DNA of 64,000 bases, taken from assembly GCA_030272585.1 (NCBI GenBank), contig BSYQ01000007.1, positions 686,001 to 750,000 on the forward strand, read 5' to 3'. The translations under genes were made by a program, and so were the position numbers. The first letter of the stretch is position 1, and every line of letters begins with the position of its first letter. Shown one piece after another: positions 25,701 to 41,175 of the stretch. This DNA comes from Bryopsis sp. KO-2023 (lineage: Eukaryota; Chlorophyta; Ulvophyceae; Bryopsidales; Bryopsidaceae). The notes beneath the pieces were generated by a model. It worked only from the letters and a program-made list of their open reading frames with translations. It did not search any database and was not told where the DNA came from.

Positions 25701-28700
25701 GCTCAATCACGTTCACGATGCTTTCCACCTCTTTCACCTCCGTCTCCATGTTCACGACCTTCCTTTGGATCACGCTTTTTTCATGAACAGCGTCCCCCAA
25801 GTCTTGCCTGGACTGAACCAGCTCTTTTTTCTGGACGACGATAACCTTGCCCAAGTCCTCTATCTTTTCCAGAGCTTGAGTGAGTCGGGGTTGGGTCATC
25901 AGTAATGTATTCTGGGCATCTCTGATTGTGGTCAGCAAAGCATTGCGTTCCTGATCCAGCTCAGAATATTTCTTCTCCACCTATGAGTAATCAAAGCAGT
26001 TACAGACCTCACCATGAAAAGAATACTCATTTAAAAAAAAATACTTTGGTCAAGCAGGAGAGAAGTCAGCATGCCCAAAGTATCTGGGAGAATTCATTTC
26101 AAAGAACAGGAGCGTCTTACTTTTTTGGGGGTGGGGGGTGGGGAAAGATCCATCACATAAAGAATTTTTCCAAAACCCAGGAAATCACTTGGCACAGGGG
26201 ATTTTTTTTACCTGACTCCTCTGCTCCTCCTGTCCCAACAACTTCGCCCTGAGATCAGCAACTTCAGTATCACGAGACGCAGTTGCCTTAGCAAGGTCCT
26301 TGAGAGCATCTTTCCTCCTCCTCTCACTATTTCTCAGATTTTCATCCGTAAAATTGAACTTTTCCCAAAGCGTGCTCAACTCATCCTGCAATTCCTTGGA
26401 TCTGGACGAAATGTTCCCCAGATTTCTCTCCTCCTCGACAGCTTTGTCCGGCGAGCTCGGGGAGGTGCCATTCCCGGTGCGAAGCCGTCCAGAGAGGGGC
26501 CGATCCGATTCTTGCTGCCTTCCATTGTGAGATTTGACCTGAAACACGTCGAGGCCCCTGGTGGTGGTCCGACTCTGGGGCTCGATGATGATGTCACAGT
26601 CACTCTCCAATACAGCTTCCTTCATTGATGGTCCGGAAACTACGACCGACTCCTTTGAAACGTTCATCAATTCCTTGCTCGTACGATCCTTGCTAGACAA
26701 ACACTCCTTGTTCGACGAACCTGAATCAAGAACATGGATGCATCATTGGTGCAGCCATTACCATATCAGAGATCTCCACAAGCAAACAACACACAGCGAA
26801 ACTGTTACATGGATTATTTTTTCATGAGGTCACCACGTTTCACGAAAGAAACGTTTGTTCAGGAAAGTGATCCAAAACACTCACCAGCAGCTGCCATAAG
26901 GTCAAAATGAAGATCACTGCCACTCGTCCTGGACGCCTGGGCTCCTCCACCTCCTCTCAAATCATCCGCGAGAACTCTCCTAGCGGACGCTTCTTCAGTA
27001 GCCCTCCGTCGCTTCTTCCTGATCCACTGAGTGAAAGCGGAGCCCACCACAACTGCAACTGCTGCCAAAACGAGCAACCCTCTTGGCTCTGGGCCCTCTC
27101 CATCAGCTGGTTCATCAGGCAGACTACGCCAATCATCTCCACCATCTGAGCCTCCACCACCCCCAAATCCACCAAGACTGCCGCCTCCAGATACGTAAGA
27201 CTTCCCTGAGCTGACATGAGCCCCTCTACTGGACTTGCCAGTGCCTCCCCCTCCCCCAGCACTTTTCCCACCACCATTCCCCGTACCACCTCCACTGTTT
27301 GCAGCAGGGGCACTGGGAGCAGAACCTACCAGCTCAACGTCCTTTTTGGCTGGAGAGCCCTGATCCTTTCCAAAAACTCCATTCTGCCCACCAGAATGGG
27401 ACCCAGTTCCGACAGCATCCCCATTGCTATCAGATCGAGACACATTTTCCATCCAGAAAGGAACAGTGCTGCCCGACATCTTACCAGTAAGAATTTCTTT
27501 AGGAGGGGTGCTGGGGGTAGGTGGGATATCCACTTCTGCTTTGGCTGGAAGTCCTTGTTCCTTTTTGGGAACTCCCCCGTTCCCATTGGATTGAGGCAGG
27601 GAAGGAACATCTGCAGGTTCGTCCATCATGGAGCTGTCATCCCCAGACAAATCAGACGAGCTAGAGTCTGCCATCAGAAGTTCTTTGAACTCATCAGAAG
27701 CTTCCACAACTCTGAATTCAGGTACTGAACCCTTTGTCGAAGCCTCCCTTCCTGCAACCTCCTCAACAGCTTCCATCTCTGGCATTGAAGTCTCCTCCTG
27801 GATTTCGGCCACAGTCTCGGGAACTATCGTTTTCTTAGGGACCTCAGCAGCCACCTCAGCGATTGTCATCTCAGGAATTTCAACCACAGTTTCAGCAACC
27901 ACAGGTTTCTCAGCAACTACAGGCTCCTCCTCAATGGCTTTGACATCCACCTCAGGGACTGCACTCTCATCAGGGATTTTGGCATCCATCTCAGGGACTG
28001 CAGGCTCACCAGGGACTTCAGCAGCCGACTCAGTGACTATCTTCTCCTCCTTGGGAGCTTCCACAGATACCTTTGTGATCTCTTCAGGTTCTTTGGCTGA
28101 AGCCTTCGTTTTCACTGGCTGCACTTTTGTTTTTGCTGGCTGTGCTGGCTTTACGTCCCATAAGGTTGCTGGCAATGGCAATTCTGAGCTATTGGAAGAA
28201 CCCTTCCCATTTCCTCCAACACCATTGTCCGCCAGCGAATTCCACTCCTGAGAGCTGTCAAACACCGCCTTTGGCATTTCGAGAGGGACGTGCTTCTCAG
28301 TCTTAGCAACACCACTCGCAGGTTTTTTGTTGGCACCATCCACCACTTTTTTTTTCAAAATTTCTGTGTGGTCTTTAACCGGATCATCAACCGAAGCATC
28401 CACATGGTTCTCCACCACTTTTTTCATTGGACCTTTAGGAATATCCAGATTTTTCTGAACCTTGGTGGCCTGCTCAGCAGAATCCTTGAGCACCAGATTC
28501 TGACTCGAGACATCCGCTTGATGCTTCCTGACTGTTTCTTTAATTGGATCTTTGACACCATCCAATTTTTTCTGGACCTTACGAGGTCCAAGGCCAGCAG
28601 CAGGCTTCGTTGCTCTGGAGCTAGGTTTCAACACTCTTCTTCGAGTCCTAACTGCTCGGCCACCAGTATTTTTCACACTTTTCGTGCTTTTCGCGCGGCT

Positions 28701-29802
28701 TGCTAAGAGCCATTCAAACTTTGCAAGGAAATTGAGGAAAGAGCGCCTGGTCAGCCAAATTGCCCAGAGACCATCATTGTATGGAATCACAAGCTTCTTA
28801 TGCTTTTCTCCTGATGGACACAAAAACACACCACCGCTCAGGGTCTTGTGGAAGCTATTTCCAGTTAGTTAACCCCGCCAAGGCTACTATATGCTCATTA
28901 GTCAGGCACCAGTCATGTGTCAATTTCGAAAAGTCCAAGGCTGATTCATTTCCATACTGGCCAGATTCATGCAGAAGGTTGGGCCTTACTATGTTTCTCT
29001 CTTCGATTTATTGTTGGACCGCTCCCTCCGGAGGGAGGAGGGGTCGCGTTTTTTCTCTGCTCTGTGATGTTTTGAACCTCCTCGTTTTCAGAAGCCGAGG
29101 GTCGCAAATCTCGCTCCGGTGGCGTGCACCTGAAAAAGTCAACGGAAGGTCAGAGACTCGCAACAGGGAGCTAAGCTTCCATCAGGGAAGCCAGACAACG
29201 GGATCGAACGATCCACTCCGAAACAAGGAAAAGTGTGGGGGAGTGTCGTCGACTGACCCACCCGACAACTCTCGACCACCGAGTTGGAGGGATGCCAAGA
29301 TAAGGTCGCCTTCCGAAGGAGCGAGGCTTACCACCCTGCAGAAGAAGCACAAGAAAACAGGACACGCGCCCGGATCAGACGACATGCGCTGACGTAAACA
29401 CAGTTGCGCGAACCCCAACGGAGCAAGACGTCAAAGCCCAACCCCCCACAAAAGTCAAAGCGTGCACAAGATTTACAACTGGCAGGCGTACCCTTGGGTC
29501 GTCAGCCTTGCGACTGGATCTTCCATCACAATATTGAACCTCCGGATTGATAAAGCCAGACAGAACCTTCGATGAACTGTCAAGAATCATGCCCGTCAAC
29601 ACCATCAAATCTCGTTCCAAACACTGTTCTAAGCAAAGGTCGTCCAAACAGGTGTGCTCCAGCGAAACGGGGCCGAGCGAAGAAAATGTCTTCAACCCAC
29701 CCTAAAAGAACACCAATCATACACGTTAGCGACGGAGTTGCCAGACGCAGCCCGTTATTTTCTCCGATTCTCGATCCGACCCCGTTGGCGCACCTTGCAC
29801 AT
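22785..29802 (-). CDS. Large single-pass membrane coiled-coil protein, 1,780 residues
   Basis: Twelve exons: 29802-29794, 29701-29492, 29335-29262, 29129-28990, 28810-26885, 26720-26212, 25980-25621, 25492-25157, 25000-24806, 24635-24347, 24236-23578, 23420-22785. All phases agree. The first 720 residues are low in complexity: basic, then Val/Glu/Pro-rich repeats (near VPEMDAKIPDES), then Gly-rich. One hydrophobic helix (GLLVLAAVAVVVGSAF) near 722-741 is followed by a basic RKKRRR stop. About 700 residues of heptad coiled coil follow (seven exons), including tandem EERLQEERLREERLEE. The tail is Ser/Pro/Arg-rich with repeated TPRS motifs, as in many microtubule- or phospho-regulated proteins. 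An organelle- or ER-anchored tether is a guess. MFP1- or golgin-like proteins share the general shape, but no family match is evident. The four 5' exons, especially the 9-base first one, are tentative. Confidence 0.7.
23467..23614. repeat. 74-bp exact tandem duplication across an exon end
   Basis: Two adjacent identical 74-base units (23467-23540 and 23541-23614). Each holds the last 37 or so coding bases of the 24236-23578 exon of the coiled-coil gene, its splice donor and the first part of the intron. The inner copy (23541-23614) gives the exon end used here; the other copy lies in the intron. Confidence 0.9.
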
Positions 29803-32766
29803 ACTCCACCAGCGGGCGTCGTCACAAGAACCTCGTATTCCTCAACTAAAACTCTTTCTAAACGTAACGAAACTGGATGTGCGCGAGATGCATATCAAAG
29901 AGCACAAAGTGGATCTTTTTTCCCTCCACCAGGGTGCTTCCCACCGAGAAGGCCGTAACTCCTTTGGCGTGGGGTGAAAAAATATAAAATAACAAGCTAG
30001 GTCGCCAAGATGCGAGTTTTAAAAAGCAGGAGCCGCTGCTGGCGAGCGATTTCAGTCAACGAAAGTCTAGGAATATGCACCCGTCCCGAGTGCTATCGGG
30101 CTATCTAACTCTTTCGACCCATGGAATCCTACAGCTCAAGTTCGTGCGTTAAGTCTAAAAAAGTTTTCTTAGAACACCTGGTGTCATGTCGGCAACATTC
30201 AGCATGACAACCTGTAAACCCCGTCACGATCCTCCCACCGCCATCGGCAGAGGCGGCAGCGGCTACTGATCGCGTTGACGACTCGCGTCAGGCACGCACT
30301 TCTCCCACGCGCGATTCGCTGTCGGATCGTATCTCGTGCGCCGCTTTTTGCATGCCAAAAAAAAAAAATCGGCCAAACGCCGAAACAGAAAAAGACCCAA
30401 CAGAAATCGGCCCAACGAGGTGAGTCACGATCCGTACACGACAACCACCTAACGCCCGTCGCCGCAGGGGACGTCGCTTTCGCGGAGTCGTCGTGACTGG
30501 TTGGGTCGCGTTGCACACCCAGCGTCTTTGGACAAACCAACGACAAGAGTCCAGTGCCAGGACCCTCATCCTCGCCAAGGAATTCGCAGAATTCAACTCG
30601 GCAAGAGAACAAAACAGAACCGGAGTGTTCACAGAACCGTTGCGGAGCGAAGTTCTCCTTCATGGAATTGTATTTATCGGTTTCCCGAGCTAATGAACAT
30701 TTCTCGGTATCCTGTGCCCTTCGCCTCCATGCGTTCCCGTGAGAGACGCCGGTGGGTCGCAACCGCTGACAAGGGGACTCACCTTTAATTGTTGTTCCAG
30801 CATGGCCGAACGAGCGTTCCCCCTCCTGGGAAGCCCCCAGCAAGTATATTCACCCTCTCGAGGGTCAAACGTTAGGTGGCTGAGTAGCCACTCACAGGAA
30901 CGGAAAGTACAACCCCCAGCCCGTGAGGCGTCGAGCTCGCGGTCCCTTGTGGTTGACAAACAACTGCAACTGTGCCTTGAGGTTCAGCCGGCGGCAATTG
31001 GAACTCGTGACCGGCGGGACTCGTGGTGGCTGTCAACGTGGCGTCGCAAATTGAACTTGCTTCGCGAAATAATGCCGCGAGGATGGTGACATCGCCAACC
31101 CTTGCACAGTAAAAGTGGCGAGTCATTTGTCATACTTTTCATTTCTTTTCTCTCTGTCGTTGGTTGGGGGGTTCCATTGGGGGGGGGGGGGGGGGCACGA
31201 TTTTCTCTGCCAAGGGGCGACATGTAATATTTGTAGGAAAACAAAAAGCTGACGAACAGGCGGGTTACACAAGTCAACCCATACTGTCTTCGACCTCATC
31301 GTCAAGTTTAACTGTCAAGGGAATCTCATAACTCAGTGGAAAGAGGCCATCACCTTCAGTGATACTCTGCACTTGCAGCAAAATTATGAAATCATATCTA
31401 GCAATGTTTCATCCGGTTGCCTTGGTCAATCCACCACATGCAGTTTTGACATTAAAAAAGGGTACAACAAGTAACTCTGATTCAACCAATATATCAGCAC
31501 TTTTCCGGCCCCCGACCAGAGAAGTAGCAAACATTCAACCTCCTGATCTATACATCTAGACCTGGGGAACCCTTGTTTTCAATAACACATTTATGCATCA
31601 ACGTACATCAACCCCCTCACCATTTTCTTTCATTTCAAAGTGACATGCACAATTAGCAAAACTCAATTTCAGGAAAGAGCATCGTTCGATAGTGCAGAGG
31701 GATGTGGCCCTATCAGAAACAAAAATTCTTCGAAATGTTGCTCCGAAAACAAAATCTGTGAGCACAGTTATGAAGGAGAATCGTCTTTGGCATATTTCCA
31801 CAGTCCACAGGGTGACATTCTCCTCTGCCAGCTGTTGGGATCAATCCAGGTTAGGCCATCAACAATTGCAGCCATCTAGGGACCTCTTCTTCTCCATGTG
31901 CGTTGAATCTGAAGAGAGTTTGGAAAGGACAGCTGGTCCAGGGATGATTCTTGCGTGCATAGATCTCCTGCCAAAGCAATCGAAAACACGGCCAATCCAC
32001 AGGAAAAAATTCGAAACGTTGTCAACCACACGATACCCCTCTGAATTCAACTCTTCCCCGGCCTGTTTTCGTTCTTTCACTCACTGAAATCCCTTACAAG
32101 CAAAATAATATCAGGACTCCTCCGAATCGAGCGCTTTTCATGTCATATCAACTGGGGAAGGGCGACGGGAATCCAAACACCTTTTCTCGCACCAGTCCAT
32201 GCTAAAGTCTAGAACGGAGCCATTAAATAGCGCTCGCCTTATTTGCACTGCTCCAGGTCATTTCGTCTGGCGACGACTGCTTTCGAGAGCTGCGGGGAAG
32301 CTTCAGGCCAGGGGCGTCCTCCAGTCGGTTTTGTATCTTAGGTCGCGCGCGAGGACGAAAAAAGAACGCTGCTATCCTTCCTGTTATGGACGAAGAGCAA
32401 TCTGCTTCGACGGTTGGTTTCGCGAGAAAAAATGTTTCAGTTTCCTCTCTTCTCTGCTCTGGCGTCGAAAGGGCGCATCAGGACCGACAAGGTTTTTTCG
32501 ACTTTTTACCAACCAGTACAATGGCCTTGACCTCCCCTTTGGAGAGCACCCTTGTCCCCATATGCATCCGCCGGTCCAGGGCTGAGTTCCCGACGTCTTT
32601 ACAGTGTTATGGCGTTGGTTAGTCACGCCCAAGTAACGCTCAGCGTTACAAAAATCCACAATGGATTCCTTGCAGAATGGTGGTTGCTCAGTTGCCAAAC
32701 CACCACCACATTTTCAATCTTTGACCAAATTGTGAAGCATTTTTGTTCTGTTTTTTTCTTGCACAG
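29803..32766. other. Intergenic stretch with no assignable gene
   Basis: About 3 kb between the coiled-coil gene start (-) and the first clear LRR exon (+). GC-rich around 30.2-31.1 kb with overlapping ORFs on both strands that show no motif. A run of about 18 G lies near 31177-31194. The 32386-32622 frame may hold 5' sequence of the LRR gene. I see no RNA gene. Confidence 0.4.
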
Positions 32767-34566
32767 CCCTGGTGCAACGCCAAGACGGTGGGGCCCCCCT
32801 TGATACGTTATCTCCAAGAAAGAAGGCACCATGGGGAAAATTTCAGTGAATGGATTTCGATGCTGCGTGGGCTGAACAAGAGCTGGTACCAGGAAATGAC
32901 CAGCCACATCAAAAAAGTGACGGTTGGTGGAGACAGTGCGGAGCAGCTTCCCAAGAGCTTGCTGGGATCACTCAGCCATGTGACAGATTTGGCAGTGAAT
33001 GAAATTGGGAGTATGACATTGGCTTTCGATGAGGAAGCAGGTATGCCCCCCTCCCCCAAAAAATCAAGAAAAAAAAATTAAAAACAATGCCGAAATGAAT
33101 GAATGGGTAACCTAAGCATGGACCAAACGGAGCGAAAATGGAACTCCACCAAAAATTAAACAAATTGTTTACAAGAAACTTGGGTTTTTTGGGTTTTTTT
33201 TCTGATATGGAACACCTGGATATTGCAAAAACTTTCGCAGGAAAAAAGAAGGGTGCTGGCCTACACGCAACTCTTTGTGTTTTAAATGTGAAATGCACAA
33301 TGAAAAAACGTTTCTTTTTTTGAAATTAGGATCTATAAGTATGAAGATGGACCGATCGGCTTGCGATATTCTGAATTCCGCTGTCAATATCCAGACGCTG
33401 AGCCTCGCTCATGAAACAGAGAGTGAAACTGACTTCGGTGCTCTTATTCCAATGAATTCTGTAAAAACTTTGACCCTCAAGGATGCCCAGAGCCTGGCTG
33501 TAGTGCGGAAATGCCCCAACCTCGAAAATTTGACCCTAGACAATTGCTGGTAGGTCAGACATGCAAAAGTGTGGGGAGTATGTATATAGCCAGACGCGTG
33601 AGGGTCTGGCATGTGGACCAATACTAATCCAACAACAGGATTATTATGAATTTGTTTTTCTGATGCAATTCATCTTTTTTCGAAATGTGATTTGGTATGT
33701 CATAGCTGTGTTTTCTTAGATCCTTTGAAAAAGAGTGTAAGAATAATGCGTTTCTTAAAGGTTTTTTTCTTTCTTTTTATGTTCGTGTCAGCTTGATGAA
33801 ATTCAAGTGCAATCCTCGACTTCGCCACTTGTCCATCGACATACCAGGAAGTAACATGAGAATTGACCACCCAGATCTCTCCAACACCCTGGATAACCTC
33901 CAGGGCAAGTGTTTCGACCAATCGCTTCTCAACGGCCTGGCTAACTTGACGGAACTCACTCAACTCAGATTTTCCTATCGCTCGATGGATTGGCGCGCCC
34001 ATTACCCAGCTGTGTGCGAAACGCTGAGCAGCTTGAGAAATCTCGAGGCCTTGTCCTTGGTCATGACGAACATGGGGCTGTTCAGCTTGGAGGATGAATT
34101 CAAACATGGCTTTCTGAATGCTTTGCCACCGACTCTGAGAGAATTGGAGCTGTGGGGTTTATTCTCTTGGGCCGATAACCGAGTGCTCATGGAAACCACG
34201 TCTTTGGATTCATTGGAAAAGCTGACACTGGGGAACGGTCAAGGTGAGTTGACCTATGCTGATTTAGAGTGGGTGACCAAGCTGCCCAATCTGGTGGAGC
34301 TGCGTTTGTGGGGGGGGGAGGTGATGGGCCGGGCGTTCGCTTGGTTGAGAAATTTGCCCAAGTTGAGACGGATAGTGGTGAATGTGTCCGATATCGATTC
34401 GAAGGCTTTCCAGCAATTATGCTGGGTGGGGGACAATGTCAAGCAAATCCGGGTTTGGTGTTGTAAGGCTGGGTCGCAAAATTTGAATGACAAACCAGAG
34501 GTGAGGGAGGCCATACGGATACTGGAGGGGCGAGGGGTCAAGGTGGAATTCTATTTGATGCATTGA
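32767..34566 (+). CDS. Leucine-rich-repeat protein (5' end unresolved)
   Basis: Three clear exons, 32767-33040, 33330-33549 and 33792-34566, joined at phases 1 and 2. The product carries irregular LRRs: VKTLTLKDAQSLAVVRKCP, LENLTLDNC, LRHLSIDIPG, LTELTQLRF, LRNLEALSLV, LRELELWGLF, LEKLTLGNG, LVELRLWGGE, LRRIVVNVS. It ends KVEFYLMH. Preceding the repeats is ISMLRGLNKSWYQEM, which is reminiscent of the end of an F-box, so an F-box/LRR substrate adaptor of an SCF ubiquitin ligase is possible. The F-box itself is not visible. An ATG at 32386 opens a 78-residue frame, but I found no splice that joins it in phase. The first exon is therefore not annotated. Confidence 0.65.
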
Positions 34567-35657
34567 GTGTGATTTTTTTTTGCATTTCCACTGTGTATCT
34601 GGTCGGAACTTAGTTGCCACCCTGGCCCTGGTTTGGCATCATTCGTTTCAATCCAGGCCCTCCTTTCTCTCTCCCCCCCGAGACGAGGTCATTTTTACAA
34701 ACCACACAAGGGAAGTGTGAGAAGTGTGACCAAGCTTCCCCAGGTCCATCCCAGGTGCTGGGATAATGAGTGACGAAGGGAAGATACTCAGCGACAAGAA
34801 ACCACCTTGAATTGAAGGTTTCAGCAATCTTAGATTGGAATTAGTCATTGTGAATGAATAGGTTGAATTCCACTGAGTAGTATGGGAGGTGAAAATGAAA
34901 GACGTTGTACCAAATAATGTCATGTGGGTTGGGATCCATTGCATGTCTTTCTTGAAAGTTGGGAAAAGAATTTCCAGTTTCTTGTCATTTCTGTTTTTCT
35001 TCAGATAGTATGTGATAAAAAAATGAAAAAAGTGAAAGATTTGTGGGAGGGATGAAACTGTGCGTGGTTTTGGTTTTGGGGGAGCAGGGGTTGAAATGAG
35101 GAATGCCAATTAAGCTTCATTTTTGATGTTGCATTCTGCTTTGGGTGAGTATTGGATGTCAGGCTGTTATATTCACCGAAGTCTGTAAATTATCCAAGGC
35201 CCAAGTTTCACACTTTGGTGGTAACAAAATGAATTTCTTGGTAGGATCGAATGCTGTCATGTATAAGCTACTTTCTCTGCAGGAAAAATGGGTGAAATGT
35301 GATTTTTGAATTTTGGAGGCAGAAAAATAAAAGAGCTGGGTGATGTGATATTACAATTGAGATTAACAAGGCAAGCTATAGGGTTTGGAGACTGGTGTCT
35401 TTGAAAACAATTTCCTATGTATCAAGGATTGACAGAGGATCGATGCAGCCATATGCCAATGTGCATGGAAGGTTCAGAGGGCAACGAGCCACTGTAGAGT
35501 CTCAACTAAATTCCATTCCTTTTTACATTCACACTCCCAACAGTAACATGCCCAGAGAGCCCTCAAATCTACAACCCCACTACCCTGCTTCCCCCAAACC
35601 CAATCGTTTTTGAATAGACAATATATCCCTGTGGGCCCAAAACTAAATTTCCAATCC
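34567..35657. other. Convergent intergenic region
   Basis: Between the LRR gene (+) and the DEAD-box gene (-) stop codons. AT-rich, presumably 3' UTRs. The 153-codon minus ORF in it has no recognisable domain and lacks codon structure. Confidence 0.45.
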
Positions 35658-39525
<3,868 letters not shown>

Positions 39526-40198
39526 CGCGCCCAGCGAGTGGTCCAAAGAGCGATTCTATTCAATAGAGAAGTGGTGCACCGCGTAGTAAAAGTTCTCGAG
39601 GTCAAACAACGCCACGACTTGGGGGTCGACTGGGGAAAAAAAATGTGAGGGAGGGAATCATGCAGGATGAGAGAATAAGAGGATGGTTGTACGGCCAGCG
39701 CTCCAATTCAATCACATCATGGTTGGTTTCACTGATTGGACCCCTGCGGTCACAATTCGCCATCTCATGGCCCTTTCCCCACAGTTTGGACAGCAGTGCT
39801 CAGGTCCAACTTTCCACACCCCGACCACACCCCTGGACTGAAAACTGCCTCTTCAGCTTGGATTCGCTCCTTCAGAGATTCTGAGTTGTTTCTCATTCCC
39901 CCATGTAAACGCTGAAAAGACTGCTATCTTGTTCGGTAGGTTTGGCCAAGTTTCACTCTGGCAAAATGTGATTCGCTCGATTGGATGGCCTCCATATTTA
40001 TCGTCTTGGGCCACAGCATATCCATCCATGGCAGGTAGTGGGATCGTTTGAACATTTGTTAAGAATACGCTGTTCATTTCAAATATTGCCTTTTCTGAGG
40101 GTCTCTCTGTCAAGCTGAGTCAATTCAAGATGTTAAAATTTTGTTAAAATTCCTAATTGCAAAATTCACTAGGGAGGTTTACCTTCTTCTTGAGGTTT

Positions 40199-40994
40199 TC
40201 AAGAACCTCTTTGTTCTCCAAAGCGTGGAAAGTAGTACTTCAGTTGGGTGACTGCTGGTGGTAGTTTGTACAGTTTGGACTCTTGGTCGTGGTATTTAAA
40301 GAGACTTTGTTTGGAACAGGGGTCGTAGTTTTTACAATGTAAGAACATGACTTCAACAAAGGTGTGATAATGTGATGACTGCAGTCTTACAAGAGGCATT
40401 ATCAGTGAATCATATTGCTTGTATCAATGTCGAAAATATGGTTGTCCCACAGTTGCCCCTCTCATTGCCTGAACTCTTTGTTGGAGGAACTCTCGTCTTG
40501 TTTCGAAGATATGTTTTTGAAATTCAACATGTTTTCGCACTATTTTCTTTCAAACTGTTGTTTACAGGTCATTCGAAGGGGTGCTTAAGGGATGAATGAA
40601 CTGTATTTAAACAAGGTGGTATGGAGATCTGACTTTTTGGACCATAAGAAGGAATCAGGAAGGGTATTAAGCATTTATTAAATAGGAAATGCTTGTATCG
40701 CTGTTGTGGTTTACCTTGAGGTGACAAAACCAAAAGTCGAAGAAAAGAAAAGAAACAAGCAACAATGCTCATTTGGACAAAATGGTTGCATGAATCACTT
40801 AGTCAGTCAATGGCTCCACCAAACCATGGTGGTGGTTGGGAGGTCACTTCGAATTCGGGCTGTGTCGTACAGCAGAAACACTGTCAACCCACAAGCGAAC
40901 TAACTCACATTGGTTCTTGCTGTACTGTTGGGCAAGAAAAAAACAAACAGCATCTGACGCTATTTTTCGCCAGAAGCTGCTGACCGCTATTCAT
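40199..40994 (-). CDS. Unresolved minus-strand coding block, family unknown
   Basis: Several open blocks look coding but do not assemble with confidence. A possible start is ATG 40994 (MNSGQQLLAKNS, then YSKNQCELVRLWVDSV). A block near 40540-40455 reads HIFETRREFLQQRVQAMRGA. A block from an AG acceptor at 40380-40379 to a TGA at 40199 reads SSHYHTFVEVMFLHC and continues KLYKLPPAVTQLKYYF. Good splice motifs exist (gtaaga near 40388, gtgagt near 40910). Yet frames between blocks are broken by TGA or need introns under 40 bases. A further block at about 40113-40090 reads LDRETLRKGNI before a stop. Either a gene with small introns or a decayed one; no family recognised. Confidence 0.25.
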
Positions 40995-41175
40995 TGTGAA
41001 AAGTCTTGGGGAAACGAAACAAGAAAACACTCTTTGGGCTGCCGTGCCGTTCAGGGCTGCTTATTCGGGAGTCTCTCGACGATTGGATCGGGTCTTGGTT
41101 CTGGGTCGAGGGGAAAAGTCGAAAGGAGGGAACTCCCGAGGTTATTGACGAAAAACGTCCTTGGGGGATCGCACG

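Noticed and set aside
27628-28251. 207-codon plus-strand Ser/Thr-rich ORF
   Set aside because: Antisense of the Val/Glu/Pro repeat region of the coiled-coil gene; the low complexity creates it.
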